Source: Saprospiraceae bacterium
GTDB lineage: Bacteria > Bacteroidota > Bacteroidia > Chitinophagales > Saprospiraceae
Length of the DNA stretch: 64,000 nt
Direction of reading: 5' to 3'
Assembly: GCA_016717265.1 (NCBI GenBank)
Contig: JADKFX010000001.1
Location: forward strand, 1,686,501-1,750,500
Both the position numbers and the translations under genes were made by a program. Below the pieces are notes generated by a model. The model saw only the letters and a program-made list of their open reading frames with translations, did not search any database and was not told the DNA's origin. Below, piece after piece: positions 47,643-55,105 of the stretch; position 1 is the first letter of the stretch; each line of letters opens with the position of its first letter.

Positions 47643-47711
47643 ATGAAAAAATTAGCTAAAAAGCAAAGTAAAACGATTGTAGGCAGCGGTCCAGGATTGA
47701 TGCTACAATAA
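47643..47711 (+). CDS. Mini-precursor P10, core GPGLMLQ
   Basis: A 22-residue peptide with leader MKKLAKKQSKTIVGS and core GPGLMLQ, in the same class as P5. It opens the second array, 223 bp after the propeller kinase gene. A TATCTTTG box at 47595-47602 could be its -7 element. Confidence 0.78.
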   Translation: MKKLAKKQSKTIVGSGPGLMLQ

Positions 47712-47781
47712 GTAAGATTAAGCCTTGATACAAAGAGGTATTGAATTTTTAAATTTATTAGTTACAAAAAAAATTTTAACC

Positions 47782-47850
47782 ATGAAAAAATTGACAAAAA
47801 GACAAAGTACAACGATTGTTGGAAGTGGGCCTGGTATAGTATTGAATTAA
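47782..47850 (+). CDS. Mini-precursor P11, core GPGIVLN
   Basis: A 22-residue peptide with leader MKKLTKRQSTTIVGS and core GPGIVLN. It is the only GPG-class member ending in Asn, and Lys7 of the leader is replaced by Arg. Confidence 0.77.
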   Translation: MKKLTKRQSTTIVGSGPGIVLN

Positions 47851-47919
47851 GCTATATTGGGTTTAGATTAAAAGAGTTTAAAAGTTTTAAATTTATTAGT
47901 AACAAAAAAAATTGTAATC

Positions 47920-47982
47920 ATGAAAAAATTATCAAATAAGGAGACAAAGACATTAGTTGGAGGTGGACCAGTCCTACAATAA
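47920..47982 (+). CDS. Mini-precursor P12, core GPVLQ
   Basis: A 20-residue peptide, MKKLSNKETKTLVGGGPVLQ, with Glu in place of the otherwise conserved Gln8 of the leader. The core is the same as in P7. Confidence 0.78.
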   Translation: MKKLSNKETKTLVGGGPVLQ

Positions 47983-48053
47983 GAGTCTTGCCATTGGCAT
48001 TTGGAATCAAAAAATCTTAAATTGTATTAATTAATTAATTAAAAAAAGTAAAC

Positions 48054-48116
48054 ATGAAAAAATTAACAAAAAAGCAGGCTGCAACCCTAACTGGTGGCGG
48101 AATTGCATTTAACTAG
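48054..48116 (+). CDS. Mini-precursor P13, core GIAFN
   Basis: A 20-residue peptide, MKKLTKKQAATLTGGGIAFN. The core GIAFN lacks the basic residue seen in other Asn-ending five-residue cores. Confidence 0.78.
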   Translation: MKKLTKKQAATLTGGGIAFN

Positions 48117-48192
48117 AATATAATGCAGCACACCGAAAACCTGCAATAAAACTAAGTTTAAACAATGTAAAAAATCATTTTAAAAAGTAACT

Positions 48193-48255
48193 ATGAATAA
48201 ATTAACAAACAAACAAGCAAAGACATTAGTTGGAGGTGGGCCAGTCATTCAATAA
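48193..48255 (+). CDS. Mini-precursor P14, core GPVIQ
   Basis: A 20-residue peptide, MNKLTNKQAKTLVGGGPVIQ; Asn2 is the only departure from MKKL in the whole family. The spacer after it is nearly identical to that after P12, pointing to duplication of a P12/P13-like pair. Confidence 0.78.
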   Translation: MNKLTNKQAKTLVGGGPVIQ

Positions 48256-48327
48256 GAGGCTTGCCATTGACATTTGAAATCAAAAAATCTTAAATTGTAT
48301 TAATTAATTAATTTAAAAAATGTAATC

Positions 48328-48390
48328 ATGAAAAAATTAACAATCAAACAAACCATTTCAGTAAACGCTGGATCAGCTAGATTAAATTAA
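48328..48390 (+). CDS. Mini-precursor P15, core SARLN
   Basis: A 20-residue peptide, MKKLTIKQTISVNAGSARLN. The site reads AG and the core starts with Ser, giving SARLN, otherwise the same as the P4 core. Confidence 0.73.
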   Translation: MKKLTIKQTISVNAGSARLN

Positions 48391-48468
48391 ATTTAGTGAA
48401 AGCAAGAAGAAAATCTAAAAATCAAATGAATTAAACAATTATTGATTAATGAGCCTTAATCTTAAATA

Positions 48469-48537
48469 ATGAAAAAATTAACAAACAAACAAGCAAAAAC
48501 AGTTGTTGGAAGTGGACCGGGTCTATCTCTTCAATAG
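48469..48537 (+). CDS. Mini-precursor P16, core GPGLSLQ
   Basis: A 22-residue peptide with leader MKKLTNKQAKTVVGS and core GPGLSLQ. It is the last precursor, 100 bp before a strong terminator. Confidence 0.77.
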   Translation: MKKLTNKQAKTVVGSGPGLSLQ

Positions 48538-48636
48538 GAAGCTGGAAAATTGTGATATAAATTCACTTACAAAATTACCATCAAGATCAATTGATATTGA
48601 TTTTTGCAAAACATGAAAGTCAATCAGAATATAATT

Positions 48637-48669
48637 AAAAAACCCGGCAATTAAATTGTCGGGTTTTTT
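48637..48669 (+). terminator. Rho-independent terminator closing the second array
   Basis: AACCCGGCAATT pairs with AATTGTCGGGTT (one G-U pair) with flanking A and T runs. It follows P16 and can serve both strands. Confidence 0.88.
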
Positions 48670-48776
48670 GATTTATAGGTAAATTTATTTGATGATAGTT
48701 GCACATATTAAACAAATATTTTGGATTTTCAATCTTATAAGAGTTGTACGATATATAGTATTTAGAAGTGTGATTT

Positions 48777-49832
48777 CTAAATATTTATCCTATCCTCAAA
48801 TTCTTTAATTACTTTATTAATATTATCACCAAACACTAATTTAGCATTATCAAATGTTTGATTGCTAAAAAACTCAATAAACTTCTCTCTACCGAAATTA
48901 TTAATTAGCTCTTTGACAAATAAACCAGAAAGGGGATATGTCAATTCCTCAGGATAACTTTTCCAATTTATCCAAATATCTTTGATTGTAATTTTTTTAT
49001 CGTGTAGTTTTACCCATTCTTTTACTATATGTGCTCTCTTTATATTTGACTGATCAAAACAAACCGATGTGCCCACGTTTATTAGTTCCGTTTTTTTGAC
49101 AATTTTTGTGGAATAGTGCGATATGACGTGGGTCATCTCATGACCTATAGTTTGTTGGAAATGGGAATGTACAATGCACATTTCAGGATCTGAAAATCCT
49201 AACTCTGCTCTTAATAGTTTTTTTGCATCTTCATTTGAATCCCAAACAAAAAAATCAATCTTTTTAGGTAAGTAACTCTTGAAGAAATTATTAATTTCAT
49301 TGAATGCCAATTCATGTGATGCAATATAGTTTTTAATGCCTGACTCGTTCATGTTTTGAAAATGAAATCTAAAATTGTTAGATTCAATGATTTTCCAATT
49401 ACTGTAAAAGTCGACAAATCCAAAAAAAAGGTATCTTTTATAGGCATACTTGGTTACATTTTTTGTTGATTTTAAATTAAGACACTCCAATATCGAGTTT
49501 TCTGAATTCTTATAATCTTGGAGCATAAAATAACATGTACCCAAATACCCAAGTGCCCAGGCTTTTCTCCAGGAATAATCAAATTCATTATCTGCAGTAA
49601 ATTTAAGGTATGGGATTGCCTTATTAAATTCACCCTTATCTGCATAAGAACGACCCAATAGTAAATTCAAATCTGCTTTTAATGAATCAGTATTTAAGTG
49701 AGATTTAGCATTCTCAATCACTTTGTCATAATCATGTGATTGATAAAGTTTCCACAAATCATCCAGAATTGGACCTTGTCCAAATGAAATTAGACTTAGC
49801 AGAATGAGAATTAAGGTAATAAATATTTTCAT
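48777..49832 (-). CDS. Exported HExxH metallopeptidase-like protein with TPR-like N-terminus
   Basis: A 351-residue protein with a signal peptide (about residues 1-19, ending SFGQ). Residues 25-140 look like tetratricopeptide repeats (KAIPYLKFTADNEFDYSWRKAWALGYLGTCYFML). The C-terminal half carries IGHEMTHVISHYS, the zinc-binding HExxH motif, in a peptidase-MA-like setting. A Glu further downstream would complete the gluzincin site but cannot be assigned surely. It converges on the mini-peptide array terminator. Processing of exported peptides is possible but unsupported. Confidence 0.68.
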   Translation of the reverse strand: MKIFITLILILLSLISFGQGPILDDLWKLYQSHDYDKVIENAKSHLNTDSLKADLNLLLGRSYADKGEFNKAIPYLKFTADNEFDYSWRKAWALGYLGTCYFMLQDYKNSENSILECLNLKSTKNVTKYAYKRYLFFGFVDFYSNWKIIESNNFRFHFQNMNESGIKNYIASHELAFNEINNFFKSYLPKKIDFFVWDSNEDAKKLLRAELGFSDPEMCIVHSHFQQTIGHEMTHVISHYSTKIVKKTELINVGTSVCFDQSNIKRAHIVKEWVKLHDKKITIKDIWINWKSYPEELTYPLSGLFVKELINNFGREKFIEFFSNQTFDNAKLVFGDNINKVIKEFEDRINI

Positions 49833-49875
49833 AATATATGGCGGTTACAATTTTGGTCAAATCCTTAATGTACTA

Positions 49876-50118
49876 TTACAGCATACAGACAATCCCGTAA
49901 ATTGAAACACAAATATAATAAATCGCAACATTTCTAATCTTTGCTTTAGTATCTATACTTTTTTCGTAATCAAGTAGTAAGATATTGAAAATGAATTGTA
50001 AGCAGTTTATTTTTAAAGGATTATTGTTCTCCCAAAAAACATGATATATGAATATAATTGGAGCAAACAAACAATTAGCGTTCCGATTAGTCCAATCCAA
50101 ATTAAAAAGAGTAGCCAA
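49876..50118 (-). CDS. Small hydrophobic protein, possibly degenerate
   Basis: An 80-residue open frame using a TTG start; the frame remains open a little further upstream without an ATG. Two hydrophobic stretches (about residues 18-30 and 38-50) and one near the C-terminus are seen. The pattern resembles small DUF4870-like membrane proteins (IFIYHVFWENNNPLKINCLQFI), with apparent loss of the N-terminus. It may be a gene remnant. The function is unknown. Confidence 0.35.
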   Translation of the reverse strand: MATLFNLDWTNRNANCLFAPIIFIYHVFWENNNPLKINCLQFIFNILLLDYEKSIDTKAKIRNVAIYYICVSIYGIVCML

Positions 50119-50179
50119 TCCAATCTTGTGTTTAATAATTATAATTAACTATAAGTTAACTGTCATGTCAATTCGAAAA

Positions 50180-50497
50180 TCAAAAAAAATTAAGTCCAAT
50201 CAATATTCTAATTAGAATAACTATTAATACGAATGCTCCTCCGCAATTAATTATGAATCCCATATATTTTCTTACGGTACTTGGTTCTTTTCTACCTTTA
50301 AATGAATAAAATAAACCAATAATAAAAGGAATCGTCGATGTAAAAGGTAGTAGGCCAAATAGATTTGGTAGAGTTGGACTAAAGGATCCAGGTTCTTTTG
50401 ACTTTACAACAGTGTAAATAACAATTGCAAAGGTTACTATAATACCAGAAATTCCAAAAACGAATCCCAGGTTAGTATATTTATTAGAACTATTCAT
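50180..50497 (-). CDS. Small three-span membrane protein
   Basis: A 105-residue protein from the ATG at 50497 (an upstream TTG at 50530 would add 11 residues). Three hydrophobic segments (about residues 12-32, 43-63 and 80-100) with a basic loop (SFKGRKEPSTVRKY). I do not recognise the family. It lies just beyond the left end of the IS3 element, which inserted upstream of it and may have separated it from its promoter. Confidence 0.5.
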   Translation of the reverse strand: MNSSNKYTNLGFVFGISGIIVTFAIVIYTVVKSKEPGSFSPTLPNLFGLLPFTSTIPFIIGLFYSFKGRKEPSTVRKYMGFIINCGGAFVLIVILIRILIGLNFF

Positions 50498-50567
50498 ATC
50501 AAAAAAATTAATTATTTTTAATAGTTTCAAATTATTTATGATTACAAATATAATTTAATATATTGTC

Positions 50568-51623
50568 TTAGCCCTCAATAAACTGGACCGTTTTTCTAAA
50601 ACAGTTTGATACTAATTCATAATTGTCTTGATCACCTGTAAGGCGAAGGTAGGCCGTTTCGGTGAACTTGTCAAGGCTATAACGAGCGGAGCCATCGCTA
50701 TAGCTTTCACAGTCCGGCCTTGACAAGTCCCCCGAAGCCGGCTCATATTGTTGCCTAACAGTTGCCCAAGACATTCCCTGTGTCCATTTTTCCATTGGAG
50801 TAATGAATCCTATTGCACCGTGCTTCCTTTTGCAGTTATACCAGTTCATATATTTTTGGATATGTTGCTTTGCATCATAGTAACTCGAAAAAATAAACCG
50901 ATCAATGAGTTCAGATTGTTGGATGGAATGAAACGCTTCGATATATGCGTTTTCTTCTGGTGTAGCAACGTGTGTAAATTCTTGTTGCGCCTCTAACTCC
51001 TTTAAGGTTTGACGCACACTGTGAGCTAGAAATTGACTTCCATTGTCATTTCTTATGATAACACCTTTTAATCCATACCGAAGGTCCAACCATCTCATAA
51101 GAGCCCCTACTTCCGTTTGTCGAACACTACGCTGAAAAATCCAACATAGAATCCTGCGACTGAACACATCCATGATTGCCAACTGATAATACCAGCGTTT
51201 TTCACCATCGACCCATACATATTTTATATCAAGGCATAAATATTCCATAGGTCGCTTTGCTTCAATGCGGCGATGCTTTACCCATTTCCTTTTACCTTGT
51301 ACAGTTATCCGTTTGCCACTCAACAAATGATTTTCTTTCATTAAGCGATAAATCTTTTTCTTATTAATCAAATACTCCAGATCACGAAGCTCTTCCGTTA
51401 TTTTCCGATAACCATAAATGCAATAATCCATTGTAAGTACAGCACGAATTTGGTCAACCACCAAGCTGTTTTCAACTAAGGCATTGTTGCCAATAATCGT
51501 ATGTGTGCTCGGCTTTATACCTCTTTGTCCTAAACTTACACGATAATACAGACTGCTTTTTGCAAGTTCAGCCCATTTGCAAAGCTTATCGACACTTGTT
51601 CGTGCTTTATACCTGATTATCAT
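50568..51623 (-). CDS. IS3-family transposase OrfB
   Basis: A 351-residue integrase-fold protein. The HTH_21-like start (YCIYGYRKITEELRDL, KKKIYRLMKENHLLSG) precedes the DDE domain with D in LCLDIKYVWVDG, D in VIIRNDNGSQF and E in EENAYIEAFHSIQQSEL, 35 residues apart as expected. The frame appears intact. In this family it is made as an OrfAB fusion through a frameshift from orfA, but orfA here holds a stop codon, so fusion production is doubtful. The C-terminal residues run into the left inverted repeat. Confidence 0.9.
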   Translation of the reverse strand: MIIRYKARTSVDKLCKWAELAKSSLYYRVSLGQRGIKPSTHTIIGNNALVENSLVVDQIRAVLTMDYCIYGYRKITEELRDLEYLINKKKIYRLMKENHLLSGKRITVQGKRKWVKHRRIEAKRPMEYLCLDIKYVWVDGEKRWYYQLAIMDVFSRRILCWIFQRSVRQTEVGALMRWLDLRYGLKGVIIRNDNGSQFLAHSVRQTLKELEAQQEFTHVATPEENAYIEAFHSIQQSELIDRFIFSSYYDAKQHIQKYMNWYNCKRKHGAIGFITPMEKWTQGMSWATVRQQYEPASGDLSRPDCESYSDGSARYSLDKFTETAYLRLTGDQDNYELVSNCFRKTVQFIEG

Positions 51624-51936
51624 TTCCTTTCTTTCTGATAATGGGCATCGCTTTTTTTAAAAGCTCTGTTTTGAATTCCAGTTCAAGTGCCTGGTTGCCG
51701 ATGATCCGTTTAAGCTTTGCGTTTTCTTCCTCTAATAAACGCAACTGAGGATCTACCCGTCTGTATTCAGATTTTAAGCCTTCTTTACCCTTTGTTAAAC
51801 ATTTGCGTTTCCAATTAAAGAGCAAAGACGTCGACAGGCTGTATTTTCGGCAGGTCTCCGTGTGACCTAATCGTTCTGACTACTGTAAGATACTGTGCTT
51901 CTCTTCCGGAGTAAATTGTCTTCTTTGTTTTGCCAT
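51607..51936 (-). pseudogene. IS3-family orfA interrupted by a nonsense codon
   Basis: From the ATG at 51936 the frame reads MAKQRRQFTPEEKHSILQ, then TAG at 51882-51880, then continues SERLGHTETCRKYS and on to the leucine-zipper part ending at 51607. The HTH_Tnp_1 pattern suggests the codon was originally GAG (Glu). The remainder is undisturbed, so this is a single-base inactivation. The C-terminal 72 residues could still be made from an internal ATG at 51825. Confidence 0.85.
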
Positions 51937-52144
51937 TTTCCCTAAATTTAATGTGACTAATTTAATATTAATAATTAGTCCAGTCTTTTAGGGGGCTAAG
52001 ACAATATTCTCTGCTATAAAACATTTTACTCGAAAACCAATAGGATTTTTAGAGTTTCCACTGAACGTGGAACTGGGTCGAAAAAATTGCCAATTTGGCA
52101 ACAAATACCGTCTACGATAGGAAGTATTAGAAGAATAAACTTAT

Positions 52145-52171
52145 GGCATCAGGAAATTAATTTCTGATGCC
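52145..52171. other. Inverted repeat before the XRE regulator gene
   Basis: GGCATCAGGAAATT pairs with AATTTCTGATGCC, with little or no loop, and a T-rich stretch follows. It ends 12 bp before the ATG of the regulator, so it could be an autoregulatory operator or a terminator for upstream transcription. Confidence 0.5.
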
Positions 52172-52183
52172 TATTTTAATTTT

Positions 52184-52504
52184 ATGTCTTCACCACCAAA
52201 TTATTTAAAAGTTTATAGAAAGCGATCTGGATTAATCCAGGAAGATATTGCTTTTATTTTGGATTTACCAGATTACTCCAATATATCCAGATACGAGAAA
52301 GGACAACGAACGCCATCCATAGAATTACTTCTAACATATCACCACTTATTTGATGTTCCAATTGAATCGTTCTTCGAGCAGGAATCAGAAATAATTAAAT
52401 TAAAACTTATCCAAAGAATAATTCAATTAGTACCAGATTTAAAAAAAGATCAAATAACATTAAAGAGCACCCTAAGAATTAGATTTCTTGAAGAAACAAT
52501 TTAA
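52184..52504 (+). CDS. XRE-family helix-turn-helix regulator
   Basis: A 106-residue protein whose first 65 residues form a Cro/CI-type HTH (YRKRSGLIQEDIAFILDLPDYSNISRYEKGQRTPSIELLLTYHHLFDVPIESFF). The C-terminal 40 residues are helical and charged. It is followed 21 bp later by a RuvC-fold protein, probably in one operon. Such pairs occur on accessory elements, and this one lies beside an IS. Confidence 0.85.
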   Translation: MSSPPNYLKVYRKRSGLIQEDIAFILDLPDYSNISRYEKGQRTPSIELLLTYHHLFDVPIESFFEQESEIIKLKLIQRIIQLVPDLKKDQITLKSTLRIRFLEETI

Positions 52505-52525
52505 AGATTAACAAAATAAAATACT

Positions 52526-53029
52526 ATGAAAACACAAAGCGAAAAACCTAAAATCGTTTATGCAATTTATCCAAATGCAAACGGCTTCGGATATGTGTAT
52601 ATGAATAGTCCAAGAAAATTACTCGACTTCGGAGTAGTCAGGATAAATCCGATTTGTAATTTTCGGATTCTTGAAAAAATAAAAAGTTCAATCAGTTATT
52701 TTAAACCAGCCATATTAATTCTTCTTGATCCAGAAAGTAAATCTTCAAGAACCGGTAATCGAATAAAAAAATTAATTGATAAAATTTCAGTTTATGCACA
52801 AAGTGAAAATCTGCAGATTTCCCAAATTTCCAGAGATCAAATCCGTGATGTCTTTGAAAATTTTGGAGTCAGTATAAAATTTGAAATATCTCAATGGCTT
52901 TTAACTGAATTTAAAGAACTTGAAACTCGTCGACCGAGAGAACGTAAACTTTGGACGAGTGAAGATAGGAATATGGCTATTTTTGATGCGCTATCTCTGG
53001 CATTGACTTGGTTTTATTTAAATAATTAG
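52526..53029 (+). CDS. RuvC-fold (RNase H-like) protein lacking the first Asp
   Basis: A 167-residue protein. The order IVYAIYPNANGFGYVY, LLDFGVVRI, KPAILILLDPESKSSRTGNRI, SRDQIRDVFENFG, then TSEDRNMAIFDALSLALTWF parallels RuvC-type resolvases: first beta strand DPG, then an acidic residue, then the DAADALALAL helix. The first acidic position is replaced (YPN instead of DPG), while late acidic residues (ED and FDA) remain. I infer a resolvase-related protein that may be non-catalytic or use a changed site. It is coupled with the XRE regulator upstream. Confidence 0.6.
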   Translation: MKTQSEKPKIVYAIYPNANGFGYVYMNSPRKLLDFGVVRINPICNFRILEKIKSSISYFKPAILILLDPESKSSRTGNRIKKLIDKISVYAQSENLQISQISRDQIRDVFENFGVSIKFEISQWLLTEFKELETRRPRERKLWTSEDRNMAIFDALSLALTWFYLNN

Positions 53030-53207
53030 AGAAATATTTTCACATAATATTTCGATATTCAACCCACCATTCAACAGGCTAATTACTCTAAGTATATTGC
53101 GATTTTTTTAAGATACTTTATGCCAAGGTACTAAATATTCATTAGTATTTATTAAATTGCGAATTATTTTGTTAATAGATAGTAGTTTAATTATAGTTAA
53201 GATTAAC

Positions 53208-53813
53208 ATGAGGAATTCTATTAAAACATTATTGTTTACCACACTCTGTGTAGTAGATTGTTATTCTCAATTGAAAATTGGGCTGAAGGGTGGCATTAAT
53301 TACGGCAAGGCCATTTCTAACTTATATCCTAATGAGACTTATAGTAACGCCATAGGCTATAGAGCCGGTTTAACCATTGGATATAAAATTACGAGTTGGG
53401 AAATTAGCACAGGCGGTCTATTGTCTTTCAGAGGAGCGTGCGATAATTTCTCTTCTCAATCTAGTAATTGTTGGTCCACACATTTTATATTCATAGAAAT
53501 TCCGATTATCATATATAAGTCATTTTATTCTGATAAGTTTAAGATTGGAATTGGCTTGGTTAATGGATTTACAGGTAGCCCTCCTATAAATTTAATAGAT
53601 GACAGAGAATTCGAGGTAGATGGAGAGATACTATTGGCTTGGAATATTACTAAGCGTTTTAATTTGGAGCTATCCTATTTATTTGGTGGTATAGCCAATT
53701 CTTTATCAGACAGAGACACTCATTTGTTTTCAGTTGGAAATCTATCGTTCAATTACACTTTTTTTAAGCACTCTTTTAGAAAACAATCTAATAAAGTCCC
53801 TAAACTGAATTAA
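53208..53813 (+). CDS. Outer membrane beta-barrel protein (PorT-like size)
   Basis: A 201-residue protein from the ATG at 53208; an upstream ATT/ATG-less frame adds 17 unlikely residues. It has a signal peptide (MRNSIKTLLFTTLCVVDCYSQ) and a small barrel with KIGLKGGINYGKAIS, YRAGLTIGYKI, FKIGIGLVNGFTG and FNLELSYLFGGIA strands ending in an aromatic-rich strand and a basic tail. It resembles the outer membrane beta-barrel domain family common in Bacteroidota. The ligand is unknown. Confidence 0.7.
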   Translation: MRNSIKTLLFTTLCVVDCYSQLKIGLKGGINYGKAISNLYPNETYSNAIGYRAGLTIGYKITSWEISTGGLLSFRGACDNFSSQSSNCWSTHFIFIEIPIIIYKSFYSDKFKIGIGLVNGFTGSPPINLIDDREFEVDGEILLAWNITKRFNLELSYLFGGIANSLSDRDTHLFSVGNLSFNYTFFKHSFRKQSNKVPKLN

Positions 53814-53921
53814 GAAAACTTGTAAATGCTTGGGTATTCTCAATTATTTAGTACAAATATATTTTCTAATTAATTAAAAATTTTGATTTTGTTATTTAAC
53901 TTTGTAAACAAATCCTTAATT

Positions 53922-54371
53922 ATGAAAAGCTCTGTAATAATTCTATTGTTGGTGTTTGTTTATTCTTCTTGCATAAAGACTATTCCTAACCACACACTTA
54001 AACTCAAGCAAATTGAACTTATCAAATTTGTTGAGCCTAATGAATTACTTAAATGGGATACAATTGATGGCCCCGATATTTTTATTACTATTTCTATTAA
54101 TAATTCAATAGTTTTTATTTCAGACAAATTTGAAAATCCAAATGTTACATCAGTCCCTGTATCATTTAAATTAGATTCTAATATTATTTTTGAACAAGGT
54201 ATCGATGAAATTGATTTAAATGCATACGATAGAGATGCGAATACAGATCAACTAATAGAAAAAAACATGACTTTAGTTACAGGAGCAGTTGATAAATCTC
54301 CATATACGGAAATGATAAGTTGTAATTTTTGTATCGCAGAATGGCGAATGACATATGAAATTGTTAAATGA
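53922..54371 (+). CDS. Lipoprotein of unknown function
   Basis: A 149-residue protein from the ATG at 53922. A signal peptide ends in lipobox YSSC (Cys16 or 17), so it is membrane-anchored in the envelope. The mature part is beta-rich (IFITISINNSIVFISDKF, VSFKLDSNIIFEQGIDEIDLNAYDRDANTDQLIEKNMTL), suggesting a C2- or Ig-like fold with acidic, perhaps calcium-binding, loops. A CNFC pair lies near the C-terminus. No family is recognised. Confidence 0.6.
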   Translation: MKSSVIILLLVFVYSSCIKTIPNHTLKLKQIELIKFVEPNELLKWDTIDGPDIFITISINNSIVFISDKFENPNVTSVPVSFKLDSNIIFEQGIDEIDLNAYDRDANTDQLIEKNMTLVTGAVDKSPYTEMISCNFCIAEWRMTYEIVK

Positions 54372-54443
54372 CAATTATAAGAACTTCTTTATCGCGGACA
54401 ACAGGTAGATTAAAATGCAATAATTTAGTTTCAATTATTAAAG

Positions 54444-55043
54444 TCAATCTACATCTACATATAAAATATCCTGATTTACTAAATATAATTCATAATTAAT
54501 ATTTTCTTTTTTTAAATTTAATAATACCAAATCAATTAATTCTATGCTTTTATTTTTTAAAATGTTATACCAACAAATAAAAATAACTATTGATTGTTTA
54601 GGCTTCTGTAGATGAAGAAGATCACTAAACTGAATTAAATCTAAATTATATTTATATGAATAATGTGATTTTGGAGGGAATACTGAAAACCTATTATCAC
54701 TTGCCCAATCGAGCTTACTAATTCCCTTACCTGGGGCATAACAATTAATTAAACTTGATTTTAGTTCATTGTCAATATAATAATGTGCTCTTAGCGGTTG
54801 AACTAAATTATTTCTATCTGTAGAGTCTAGAACCAATTTTTTTATTCTCCTTATGTATCCGGTATCTAAGATTATCATATGAGCTTCATCTATATTATAT
54901 TTTATTGAAATTTCTTTTATTGATTCATATTGAACAGACTTAATTGAATTATATCCAGTGATAAACCAACCTGTAAGTAATAAAAATAGCAAGTATAGAG
55001 AGAACTTAAGATCGCTTATTATTAAAATTAGCTTTGTAAACAT
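54444..55043 (-). CDS. Membrane-anchored protein of unknown function
   Basis: A 199-residue protein with one N-terminal membrane span (about residues 12-30) and an extracytoplasmic part without recognised motifs. It sits 62 bp downstream of the thioredoxin-fold gene in the same orientation, and its C-terminus (IVIFICWYNILKNKSIELIDLVLLNL, DILYVDVD) has a strand-helix pattern reminiscent of a degenerate thioredoxin fold without CXXC. The two may work together at the membrane. Confidence 0.5.
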   Translation of the reverse strand: MFTKLILIISDLKFSLYLLFLLLTGWFITGYNSIKSVQYESIKEISIKYNIDEAHMIILDTGYIRRIKKLVLDSTDRNNLVQPLRAHYYIDNELKSSLINCYAPGKGISKLDWASDNRFSVFPPKSHYSYKYNLDLIQFSDLLHLQKPKQSIVIFICWYNILKNKSIELIDLVLLNLKKENINYELYLVNQDILYVDVD

Positions 55044-55105
55044 GATTTACGCGATTTGATTGAATGTTAGATTGAAGAATATATTGAAAGAATTCATAAT
55101 CTAAT

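Larger units (their letters stand above)
50564..52003 (-). mobile_element. IS3-family insertion sequence with 4-bp target duplication
   Basis: A 1440-bp element bounded by imperfect inverted repeats of about 26 bp: TGTCTTAGCCCTC from 50564 and, reverse-complemented, TGTCTTAGCCCCC ending at 52003, both continuing to a shared CTGGAC. The flanks are ATAT at 50560-50563 and 52004-52007, a 4-bp target duplication. It carries orfA and orfB in overlapping frames. The group looks like IS407 or a relative, because of the 4-bp duplication. Confidence 0.9.

Noticed and set aside
51880..51882. Programmed readthrough of the TAG in orfA of the first IS.
   Set aside because: The stop is explained by a single-base change of a Glu codon, and no readthrough context or structure is seen.
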